A stretch of 51,354 nucleotides of DNA. Origin: BMS3ABIN04 sp965554225. GTDB taxonomy: Bacteria; Bacteroidota; Ignavibacteria; Ignavibacteriales; Melioribacteraceae. Numbering within the stretch: the first letter of the stretch is position 1; every line of letters starts with the position of its first letter. The position numbers were made by a program, and so were the translations under genes. Location of the stretch: the NCBI GenBank assembly GCA_965554225.1, contig CBEVZC010000005.1:1-51354 (forward strand). Direction: 5' to 3'. Positions 32,368 to 40,616 of the stretch are shown in pieces. The notes beneath the pieces were generated by a model. The model worked only from the letters and a program-made list of their open reading frames with translations. It had not been told where the DNA came from and made no database searches.

Positions 32368-34347
32368 GTGGCATTAACTAACAAGCAAAAAAATTATATA
32401 AAAAAAAATCTTAAAAAGCATAACGCAAAAGTAATATCGGATAGACTTAAAATAGATATTGAAGTTGTTGAAGATTTTAAAAAATCAATTCAAAATAAAA
32501 AAACTCCAAAGTGGTTTTATGCAGTTCCGATTTTGATACCAATATTATTCTTTATTCTACTTGAGGGTGGTTTAAGGCTATTTAACTATGGTAAAGATTA
32601 TACTACATTTATACAAATTACCGATGATTTCCCCGATTTACTTTTTTTAAACCCGGATATTCCGTATAAATATTTTAGTAATATTTCCACAGCACCTTCC
32701 GTTTTTCCTGACGGATTTGAAAAGGTTAAAAGTGATTCTACTTTTAGAGTATTTGTTATGGGCGGCAGCAGCGCTGCAGGCTGGCCGTTTGCTCATAGTG
32801 CAGCATTTTCGAGACATATAAAAAGACGTTTAGAGCTTTTATATCCTCACAATAAAATTGAAGTTATTAACTTGGGAATAGCCGCAGTTAATTCTTTTAC
32901 ACTTAGAGATTTTTTGACGGACGTATTAAAACTGAAGCCTGATCTAATCTTATTTTACTTCGGACACAATGAATATTACGGAGCGCTTGGAGTTGCTTCA
33001 GCAGAATCGTTTGGAAATTCCAGATATTTAACGAATCTACTGCTATCATTAGAAAACTATAAAACAACACAACTAGTTAAATCAATAATTAAAAATATTT
33101 ACAAATTAATCAGTTCTAAACCCACTAGCGGCAAAGCCAATGAAACCTTAATGGAAAAAATGATCGGTGAAAGTGCAATCCCTTTGAATTCAGAGCTATA
33201 TTGGGACGGGATTGACCAATTCAAAGATAATTTTACCGATATGTTAAATATGCTTAAAAAGGCTAAAGTAAATGTAATAATCAGTACACTTGAGTCTAAC
33301 CTTATGCAGAAACCGTTTATATCAATTCCTTCAGATTCTTTACCAAGCGCAATAACGGTTTTCCATGAAGCAAAACAAAAATTGGCTGAGAACAATTTAA
33401 CTTCTGCAAAAAATCTATTTTATAAAGCAAAAGATTTGGACGGTCTTAGGTTCAGAGCTCCAGTGGAAATAAATAACGTTATTAAACAATTATCACACCA
33501 ATTTAATTATCCGCTAATCAACGTTGATTCGGTTTTCAACGCAAACAGTCCAAATGGAATTGTTGGGTATAATCTAACCGTTGACCATCTTCATCCGAAC
33601 GTTAAAGGGTATGATCTATTAGGGAAAATATTTTATAAAAAAATGTTAGAGATGAATTATTTGCCAGAAGGTAAGATGAAAAATATTTCATTTGAAGAAC
33701 AAAATAAAATATTGAAATATAATTTTCCTTTTACTCAGTTAGATTCAACCGTAGCAGATTTTAGATTAAAGAAGCTGCTTGGAGCATATCCGTTTGTTCC
33801 CAAAAACACACCCAATTATTTAATTCAAAACTTAAAACTTAATACTAAAATTGATTCTACAGCAGCATATTTAATAGACCGTGAAATCAGTTGGACAAAT
33901 GCACATTATAAAATGGCAAAAATATATTTGAGCAACAGAAATATCCATTTATTCAAAAAAGAAATAAATGCTATGATTGATGAGTTCCCATTCGATGAAA
34001 GTTTTTATGTTAGCGCCATTACTCCTTTGATTCAATTGAAAAAATATTCTGATGCTTTACCATTTTTGATGAAATTAAACAGAATGAACTCTAATGCATA
34101 CACAAATAAATGGCTTGGGGCAATTGAGTTAGAACAAAAACATTATAATCAAGCTATCAGCTATTTTAAGAAAAGTATTTACTACAGTTCAAACGATGCA
34201 CAAGTATTTTATAATCTTGCCGGGGCATATTATTTTAACCATGAAACAAAGAAAGCCCTAACTGCACTTAGAAAAAGTATCGCCTTAAAACCAAATTACA
34301 AGCAAGCGATAAGTTTTTACAATGAACTAAAAAGAATTAAACAATAA
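32368..34347 (+). CDS. Membrane-anchored SGNH/GDSL hydrolase with C-terminal TPR repeats
   Basis: This 659-residue protein starts at GTG with AAAGGA 9 bases upstream. A charged cytoplasmic N-terminus (1-50) precedes one membrane helix (about 51-68, AVPILIPILFFILLEGG). The hydrolase has block I MGGSSAAG (Ser134/135), block III FGHNEYYG (Asn201) and block V DHLHPN (Asp406, His409). The C-terminal 200 residues form helical pairs of the TPR type (LGAIELEQKHYNQAISYFKK, AQVFYNLAGAYYFNHETKKA). Such enzymes remove or transfer acyl groups on glycans. Close neighbours encode a carbamoyltransferase and an amylase-family enzyme, which points to modification of a surface or storage glycan, although that is inference. 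Confidence 0.88.
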   Translation: MALTNKQKNYIKKNLKKHNAKVISDRLKIDIEVVEDFKKSIQNKKTPKWFYAVPILIPILFFILLEGGLRLFNYGKDYTTFIQITDDFPDLLFLNPDIPYKYFSNISTAPSVFPDGFEKVKSDSTFRVFVMGGSSAAGWPFAHSAAFSRHIKRRLELLYPHNKIEVINLGIAAVNSFTLRDFLTDVLKLKPDLILFYFGHNEYYGALGVASAESFGNSRYLTNLLLSLENYKTTQLVKSIIKNIYKLISSKPTSGKANETLMEKMIGESAIPLNSELYWDGIDQFKDNFTDMLNMLKKAKVNVIISTLESNLMQKPFISIPSDSLPSAITVFHEAKQKLAENNLTSAKNLFYKAKDLDGLRFRAPVEINNVIKQLSHQFNYPLINVDSVFNANSPNGIVGYNLTVDHLHPNVKGYDLLGKIFYKKMLEMNYLPEGKMKNISFEEQNKILKYNFPFTQLDSTVADFRLKKLLGAYPFVPKNTPNYLIQNLKLNTKIDSTAAYLIDREISWTNAHYKMAKIYLSNRNIHLFKKEINAMIDEFPFDESFYVSAITPLIQLKKYSDALPFLMKLNRMNSNAYTNKWLGAIELEQKHYNQAISYFKKSIYYSSNDAQVFYNLAGAYYFNHETKKALTALRKSIALKPNYKQAISFYNELKRIKQ

Positions 34348-34406
34348 GTTTTTATAGAATAAACTCAGCGAGCTATACTATATCCTCAATATTTTTGATC
34401 ATAAAA

Positions 34407-34433
34407 AAAGCCGGTTTTATTCAAACCGGCTTT
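34407..34433. terminator. Bidirectional terminator
   Basis: An 11-bp stem AAAGCCGGTTT / AAACCGGCTTT with a 5-base loop lies between the convergent SGNH and T9SS-cargo genes. On the minus strand it is followed by a run of T (CTTTTTTTATG), the classical form; the plus strand also reads GGCTTTA. Confidence 0.8.
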
Positions 34434-34456
34434 ACACATCTTCTATAAAAGGAATG

Positions 34457-35974
34457 TTACTTCAAAAGCATCATTTTCTTCGTCACGTTAAAGTTTTTGG
34501 CAGATAATGTGTAGAAATAAATTCCACTTGCTAATCTACCTGCATCAAAAGTTGCTTTATAGTTTCCTGCAGCTTGTTGAGAATTTACAATAGTAACAAC
34601 TTGCTGACCAAGCATGTTATAAACTCTTAAAGTTACTTTCCCGGCTTCAGGTATACTATAATTAATAACAGTTGTCGGGTTGAACGGATTAGGATAGTTC
34701 TGGGATAATTGATAAGAAGAAGGCAAAGTATTACCAACTTGCTGAACACTAGTAACAACTTGAGTTCCCCAAACTTCACTAAGTTCCATTGGATTAGCTG
34801 ATTCTTCCAAATCAAAATTATGGTTAAAACCAAATCCCATCTCATTATCCATTGGGCTAGTACCACCGCTTATAGTTGCTGCATCAGGATACCATGCTCC
34901 GAACTTATATTCTATAACACCCTGCGAAGTTCCAGTTGGGAAAACTACTTGTTTCGACCAAATGTTATCGCCGGCAGTCTTATCGCCAAATTGACCTGCA
35001 TCATTAAGAGCAATCATTTGACCGTTAACTGCTAATGTATCATCCGGTACCCAATTACCGCCCCAAGCACCTAATGTACTATCTGCTCCTTTAAGACCAA
35101 TAAATTCCAATTGATCTAACGGAATTGCAGAGGAATCATAGCTGTTTGCAGGATTTGCGCCCATATCACATTGGAAAAGTACAGTTACGTCTATAGTAGT
35201 ATTACCTTTTAACGGTGTTATCCGCGGTACAATTGGATCAAGAGTTGTTACTGATCCGTCAGCTATATAAGTCAGCCATCTGTCACCGCCGGTTTCCCAT
35301 CCATCATTTGAAAATTTGTTAGCAGGGAACGCTTTAAATTTCCATTTAGTAGAATCACCAAGCGATCCTTTAAATGTCATGGTTGTTTTGAAAACAGTAC
35401 CGGGTTCGAGAGGATCCTGGGTCATTTTTCTGCTACCGCTTATTACTGTCCCTAAGCCGTCCCAATCAAGGCCCATAACCAAAATTGAGTCTGTTGTTAC
35501 ATCAAAGAAACCTTCGCCGGTTCCGGCAATGTCTGTTAAGTCGGCAGTGAAATTAACTGTATTTGTAACCTGTTCAACAAGAACACTATCATTATTATAG
35601 AATACTACCGGTAAGCTCATTGCGGCAGTATCTAAAGTGAAAACCTTATTATCGCCACCTTCCCAGCCGTCATCTAACCGGAATTTGTATTGGTAAGAAT
35701 TGCCAACGGCAGAATCAGGAAAGTTTAAAGTTACCGTATATAGAGAATCGTTGGATGCATCCGGACTCATTGTGAATCCTGTCCCCCAATTCCCTAAAGT
35801 ATCATTATTTACGTCCTGGACAAAATCTCCGGTAACGTTCACACTATCAGTACCGGGAGTAAAATTACCTTTTAACATTTGAATGCTCATGTCAACATTG
35901 AAAGTGACCGGTACTTGAGCATACATTACTGATGTTACAAGAAGTGCAACAAGAAGATATAGAGTTTTTTTCAT
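34457..35974 (-). CDS. T9SS-secreted protein with three E-set-like repeats and type A sorting domain
   Basis: This 505-residue protein starts with a signal peptide (MKKTLYLLVALLVTSVMYAQ). Three related beta-sandwich segments of about 120-130 residues follow. They share the pattern of a strand with VDMS/ADLT/CDMG, a statement of a fold change near WG, and a YKF strand (YQYKFRLDDGWEGGDNK, KWKFKAF, IEYKFGAWY). They resemble starch-binding or early-set domains, but no ligand site can be proven. The C-terminal 80 residues are a type A sorting domain (QNYPNPFNPTTVINYSIPE ... VKKMMLLK-like end), the signal for the type IX system and surface attachment. It is the last gene of the operon that begins at 43415, with a terminator after it. 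Confidence 0.88.
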   Translation of the reverse strand: MKKTLYLLVALLVTSVMYAQVPVTFNVDMSIQMLKGNFTPGTDSVNVTGDFVQDVNNDTLGNWGTGFTMSPDASNDSLYTVTLNFPDSAVGNSYQYKFRLDDGWEGGDNKVFTLDTAAMSLPVVFYNNDSVLVEQVTNTVNFTADLTDIAGTGEGFFDVTTDSILVMGLDWDGLGTVISGSRKMTQDPLEPGTVFKTTMTFKGSLGDSTKWKFKAFPANKFSNDGWETGGDRWLTYIADGSVTTLDPIVPRITPLKGNTTIDVTVLFQCDMGANPANSYDSSAIPLDQLEFIGLKGADSTLGAWGGNWVPDDTLAVNGQMIALNDAGQFGDKTAGDNIWSKQVVFPTGTSQGVIEYKFGAWYPDAATISGGTSPMDNEMGFGFNHNFDLEESANPMELSEVWGTQVVTSVQQVGNTLPSSYQLSQNYPNPFNPTTVINYSIPEAGKVTLRVYNMLGQQVVTIVNSQQAAGNYKATFDAGRLASGIYFYTLSAKNFNVTKKMMLLK

Positions 35975-36017
35975 ATTTACCTCGCTATGTTTGTTAGTGG
36001 ATGTTAGTTATTAAAAA

Positions 36018-37019
36018 TTAAAAACCTATAGAAACTGAATATCTAGAAATTTCATTAAATTTTCCAAAATCCATATAAGAATAGTCGGCTCTAACTCTTA
36101 CGCCGCCAAAATCATACTGCAAACCTGCGCCGACTGTAAGTCCTTCTTCAGCAAAATCTTTAAATAGTGAATTATAACCGCCTCTTAAAAATAAAATGTT
36201 ATCCCAAACTAACTCACCTCCTAAATTTAAGTAAGAAGTTTGATTATTTGGAATTAATGCATCGGTGGCTACTGTAAAAGTCCAATCCTCGTTTTTCAAA
36301 AAATCGTATGAAAGACCTACACTAAAAACCAATGGTAAATTCCAGCTATCTGTATCTAAATCCGTAGTAATATTCGCATTATTTCCTGCATGTGCCGGAT
36401 CAATATCAATTGGTTGTAATAAATCTTTACCGCTTAACTTCATTTCGGTGCCAAAGTTAGCAATATTCATTCCTAATCGCAATCCATTAAATTGGGTAGT
36501 AAAAAGCAATCCAATATCAACTGCAAAAGCCGTAGCGGTTTCATTCCAAATTTTCTGTTGAATATATTTAACGGTACCTCCAATGGAAAAAACATCAGTC
36601 AGATTGCGGGCATAAGAAAGAGAAATAGCAATATCGGAAGCGCTCCACGTCTGCCCGGTACCGTTTTGTTGTCTTACCGTTGTAATTTCTTCTTCACCGT
36701 AATCAAGTTGATAGAGACTAATAGCAAATGCGTCGGATTCGCTCAATTTCATTGCAATTCCAGCCCAATCCAATTTAGTATTTGCCAACCAATCAGCATG
36801 AGTTACATTGAACTCATTTGATTGCAATCTGGATAATCCACCAGGGTTCCAATAAGCTGCAGTAACATCGTTTGCAACTGCCACGAATGCACCTCCCATC
36901 CCGGAAGCTCTTGGACCGACCGGAATAGTTAAAAAATTAGCTGCAGTTGTTCCAAATTTACTTTGAGCAGACAATGTAACTGAAAAAGCTAAGATTATAA
37001 TTGTAATTAATTTATTCAT
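36018..37019 (-). CDS. PorV/PorQ-family outer-membrane protein
   Basis: This 333-residue protein starts at the ATG at 37019, which has GGGAG 7 bases upstream and begins the signal peptide MNKLITIIILAFSVTLSAQ; a TTG at 37034 would swallow the ribosome-binding site. The mature part starts FLTIPVGPRASGMGGAFVAVANDVTAAYWNPGGL, diagnostic for PorV/PorQ/UPF0164 beta-barrels, and ends with the aromatic residue expected of outer-membrane barrels (YSVSIGF). PorV shuttles type IX cargo to the surface-attachment complex. Its position between a T9SS cargo gene and a large secreted protein suits this role, possibly dedicated to these products. Confidence 0.9.
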   Translation of the reverse strand: MNKLITIIILAFSVTLSAQSKFGTTAANFLTIPVGPRASGMGGAFVAVANDVTAAYWNPGGLSRLQSNEFNVTHADWLANTKLDWAGIAMKLSESDAFAISLYQLDYGEEEITTVRQQNGTGQTWSASDIAISLSYARNLTDVFSIGGTVKYIQQKIWNETATAFAVDIGLLFTTQFNGLRLGMNIANFGTEMKLSGKDLLQPIDIDPAHAGNNANITTDLDTDSWNLPLVFSVGLSYDFLKNEDWTFTVATDALIPNNQTSYLNLGGELVWDNILFLRGGYNSLFKDFAEEGLTVGAGLQYDFGGVRVRADYSYMDFGKFNEISRYSVSIGF

Positions 37020-37046
37020 TTTTTGCTCCCGCAAAACTTAAATTGC

Positions 37047-40000
37047 TTATTTAATTATGCCAATTTTCCCGAATTTCTTCTCGCTCACACCTTTAGCTTG
37101 AACCACGTAAAAATACACACCGTACGCTACATCCAAACCTTCACTCGACCTAAGATCCCACGATACAGTTCCATTTTCTAAACTACCTTCCTGGTTAATA
37201 GTTTTTACATGCACTCCGCTCGAAGTATAAATATCTATTCTAGAATTTGGAGGTAGATTAATAAAATTCACAACTCTCTCACCCCTTCCTCTAATTTGAG
37301 TTGGCAACGGCTGTTCAAAGACATTTGTCACAACATAAGGATTAGGAACAACTTTTACGTTCTTTATCTCTACTTTTGCTTTGTTTGCATCAAAAGAAGA
37401 TCCTACTGTTGTAAACTTAAATTTATCGCCAGAATTTAATGGCTTATTAATACTAATTAACAAAGAATCGCCCGCTTTAGGAATTCGCACACTATCACCG
37501 CTAAACGAAATGAACCAAGTCAGTTTACTTGTATCCGGTGTAGCCAAGATCAAATTATCTTTACTATTTAGCGTATCATCCTTACTCAAAAATCTAAACG
37601 GAATTTGTTTTGAATTATTTGGATCAGTCACATCGTATATTTCAAAATTAGTATTAATTGATGTAGTTGGAATTCCCGGCATAACGTCAGAAGTAGGTTT
37701 ATCATAAGAATCATAAAAAACAAATTCATAATCCTTTGGATCCTTTATTCCTTTAGGAAGATTCGGGAAATCAAATGGTTGAATTGTAAATCTGAGATTA
37801 TCGGCATTATTATTATTCCATCCGCTTCTAACTGTGTTTACTTTAACACTATCCAAATTCTGGTATCTATTATCTATAGAAAGATAAACGCCCTCAAATA
37901 CAGCACCGTCCTTTGCAACTAAATGGGGATTATTACTTATTAATATTTCATTTGTAGACAAATTTTTAACATTATAGGCATATGCAATTGGTATTCCTTG
38001 TACTAAAGAATCTTCAAATGAAACTTCATAAGTTGAATTTGTTACTCTACCGGGATCAATTACATCAAAAATTGGTGTCACTTCTGAGTAACCTGTTTCC
38101 CTTACGGTTTTTTCTCCACTCTTAGGCGGCACATAACCGGCAACCGGCGCAGTAGGAACAACCGCTGCTGTATTAATATCAAGTTGAACTTTACCATCAA
38201 TATTAATTGCAATAAATTTTGTGTTTTCAGTTGGGAAAATATCGCTGATTGATTTTCCCTTGTCGTATGCAACAACAGCGTAATAGTATGTTCTACCATT
38301 TTCAACATCTGTATCTTCAAATGAATTTTGTATTCCTGTATCATCACCAAGAAAAAATGGGACACCACTTGTTAAGTTTATTAGATTCGAACTAGCACTA
38401 AAGAAACCTGTAACGCCGTCTTTCAGATCAAACTGTTCGAATGGTTTATATTGTCGGGGCCTTCCAGTACCATCGGAAATGGTAAATGCATCCACAAAAT
38501 CAGGATCAGTTCCTTTGTAAATTTTATACCCTTCAAAATCCTTTTCTTTTGTAGTTGGATCTATTGATTTTTCTGCAACCTTATCCCAGTAAAGGGTAAC
38601 TTTGCCATCGCCCGGTACCGCAGTTAAAGTGGGCTTATCTGGTGGTCGAGGGAAATTATAATTTGCGTTGTATATTAACTGAGCAATTCTTTTTGTTTTA
38701 AGCACTCCGGGGAAATCATCACCAAAAGCTAGTGCTAAGGAAAACCGCTGAGTATTACCAGGTAGAAGCGGAAAATAACCGGATCCGTAAATAAAATCGC
38801 CATCCTCTCCTCTAATAGCAACATTATTTTGTATTGAACTCGGAACATCAAAATGCCCCGGGTTAAGTCTTTGCCACATATCCTCTTCATCACTCATGGT
38901 AATTGAACCGGCGGGAACAAAATATTGAAAACTAGTTAACCCTATCTGGTCAGATTCATCAACGTCTGTTTGGTCAAAATTTGGTTCTCCGAGGGTCGGG
39001 ACACCATCCCCCTCACCCATATCATGAGTATTTGGTTTTCCATCAGCGCCAACGTCATCAATTAGATTCCCATTATCATTAAATAAAAGTTCTCCTGTGT
39101 CCGGGTCTCTACTCCAATCATCATCATTATCTATTCCGTCATTTCTGGACTCATCAACCATCAAGTCATTTAATCCAACGTTGTTTACAAAATCTTTATA
39201 TTGAACAGGATCCAGAGTATCAATTAAAACTTGTTCAGTCGTTTCATCTTTTTTAAATTGCCTGTAATGAACTTGAAAGTTTTCATCAATAATACCATCC
39301 AGATCATTGTCAATACCATCAAAAGCATTCGGATTAAGATTTGTGCCCTTCGTTAAATTGCCTTCTTCCAGTTCTGTTACACCAGGAGAAAGATCGAATT
39401 GTCTTCCCATTGAAAAAACTGTAGTATCTGAATTTGGCATAGTTATAGTTTTACGAATAAAATTACCATCATCGTTTGAATCATCAATAAGAACTAACTT
39501 ATCGCCTGCATTAATAGTTCTTTTGTCAAAATCGGTATCTTGAAAATAAGGTGCGGTATTCTGAAAATCTCTGTCGTCTCCATCATTATCAATCCCGTCG
39601 AAAGGATTGCCTGGAGATTCCAAAAAAGCATAAGCAATATATCCTACAGCGCTTGGATTAGGTTTCCATCTTGGGTTTGCAGAAGGACGAATATAATGGT
39701 CAAAATCCCATGAATAAGTTATAGCATCTCGAACAGCGAAGAAAGAAACATCGTCATTCCATTCATCACCTTCGGCTCCCACATAAGTTCCAACAAGTGT
39801 TCCAAAAACTGTTTGATCATATCTTACTGTTCCAACATTTTTTATTTCATAAAGCCAGAAGATAACATCTTGTGCAAGAAAGTTCGCCCATTGCAATCCT
39901 CTTACTTTTACTTGAAGAGCTTGTCCCTTTCGACTGGGGTCTGTACTGTCAGGTAAAAATCCATGTCTAACGAACATTTTTTCATCTCTGTTATCATCCA

Positions 40001-40574
40001 TCCAGAAATAACTTTCTTGATCGGCGTTGAATTGATTTCTTCCAAAGAAACCATTCCATTCCGCTTTCCCGGAGGAATCTACCCAATCAGGATGATCCGG
40101 CCAAAAATCCGGCCAAGTTTCGGGCAGATGACTCATTGCTACGCCTTTTCCTTTTTCATCGAGGGTTGGGTTGGCAAATCCCGAAATTGGCTCAAACGTC
40201 CAGGACTGCCCGCCGCCCGGAGCAAAATCTCCGCCACCTGGTCTAGAAACAGGAGTAATAATAACCGAATGAATTGTATCAGCTTTAGTAATTAAGCTAT
40301 CATTGTTGTAATCACGTACAGGTAAAAGTACGCCAACCAAAGGAGAAACATCTCCCACATAACCATTAGCATCAAATTTCCATGCACCTCTTGGACCTTG
40401 ATCGCCAGGCTGAGCGATAACTCCCCAATTATCGAAAACAGTTCTAACTTGATTCCCCCTATGAATTCCAATTTTCCGCGCAGTTGGGTCACCACGTCCA
40501 ATCGTCTGTCCATATGAAGAACTTACAAAGAATATTGTTGCTACTGAAATAATAGCCAACTTTATTAATTTCAT
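37047..40574 (-). CDS. Large secreted protein with Asp-rich calcium-type motifs, Fn3 and C-terminal sorting-like domain
   Basis: This 1175-residue protein has a signal peptide ending SSYGQ. The N-terminal 600 residues are of unknown fold, with at least three Asp/Asn-rich loops (DGIDNDGDDRD, DGIDNDLDGIIDE, DGIDNDDDWSRD) of the kind that bind calcium. A fibronectin III domain begins PPDKPTLTAVPGDGKVTLYWD. The last 90 residues (KVVPNPYVVTNVFEQP ... GVYFYVVQAKG ... KIGIIK) match the layout of a T9SS sorting domain with the P-N-P-Y variant. The gene lies 42 bp after the TonB-dependent receptor and 27 bp before the PorV-like gene. It is probably a surface protein of the same system; substrate unknown. 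Confidence 0.82.
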   Translation of the reverse strand: MKLIKLAIISVATIFFVSSSYGQTIGRGDPTARKIGIHRGNQVRTVFDNWGVIAQPGDQGPRGAWKFDANGYVGDVSPLVGVLLPVRDYNNDSLITKADTIHSVIITPVSRPGGGDFAPGGGQSWTFEPISGFANPTLDEKGKGVAMSHLPETWPDFWPDHPDWVDSSGKAEWNGFFGRNQFNADQESYFWMDDNRDEKMFVRHGFLPDSTDPSRKGQALQVKVRGLQWANFLAQDVIFWLYEIKNVGTVRYDQTVFGTLVGTYVGAEGDEWNDDVSFFAVRDAITYSWDFDHYIRPSANPRWKPNPSAVGYIAYAFLESPGNPFDGIDNDGDDRDFQNTAPYFQDTDFDKRTINAGDKLVLIDDSNDDGNFIRKTITMPNSDTTVFSMGRQFDLSPGVTELEEGNLTKGTNLNPNAFDGIDNDLDGIIDENFQVHYRQFKKDETTEQVLIDTLDPVQYKDFVNNVGLNDLMVDESRNDGIDNDDDWSRDPDTGELLFNDNGNLIDDVGADGKPNTHDMGEGDGVPTLGEPNFDQTDVDESDQIGLTSFQYFVPAGSITMSDEEDMWQRLNPGHFDVPSSIQNNVAIRGEDGDFIYGSGYFPLLPGNTQRFSLALAFGDDFPGVLKTKRIAQLIYNANYNFPRPPDKPTLTAVPGDGKVTLYWDKVAEKSIDPTTKEKDFEGYKIYKGTDPDFVDAFTISDGTGRPRQYKPFEQFDLKDGVTGFFSASSNLINLTSGVPFFLGDDTGIQNSFEDTDVENGRTYYYAVVAYDKGKSISDIFPTENTKFIAINIDGKVQLDINTAAVVPTAPVAGYVPPKSGEKTVRETGYSEVTPIFDVIDPGRVTNSTYEVSFEDSLVQGIPIAYAYNVKNLSTNEILISNNPHLVAKDGAVFEGVYLSIDNRYQNLDSVKVNTVRSGWNNNNADNLRFTIQPFDFPNLPKGIKDPKDYEFVFYDSYDKPTSDVMPGIPTTSINTNFEIYDVTDPNNSKQIPFRFLSKDDTLNSKDNLILATPDTSKLTWFISFSGDSVRIPKAGDSLLISINKPLNSGDKFKFTTVGSSFDANKAKVEIKNVKVVPNPYVVTNVFEQPLPTQIRGRGERVVNFINLPPNSRIDIYTSSGVHVKTINQEGSLENGTVSWDLRSSEGLDVAYGVYFYVVQAKGVSEKKFGKIGIIK

Positions 40575-40616
40575 ATTCTATACCATTTTTTAATTTTCAT
40601 TGTGTAATCCAAAACT

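Noticed and set aside
39061..39615. Call of a dockerin domain for the Asp-rich loops of the 1175-residue protein
   Set aside because: The loops lack the paired 12-residue helix pattern of dockerins and are spread over a long region; calcium-binding loops of a thrombospondin-3-like kind are as likely.
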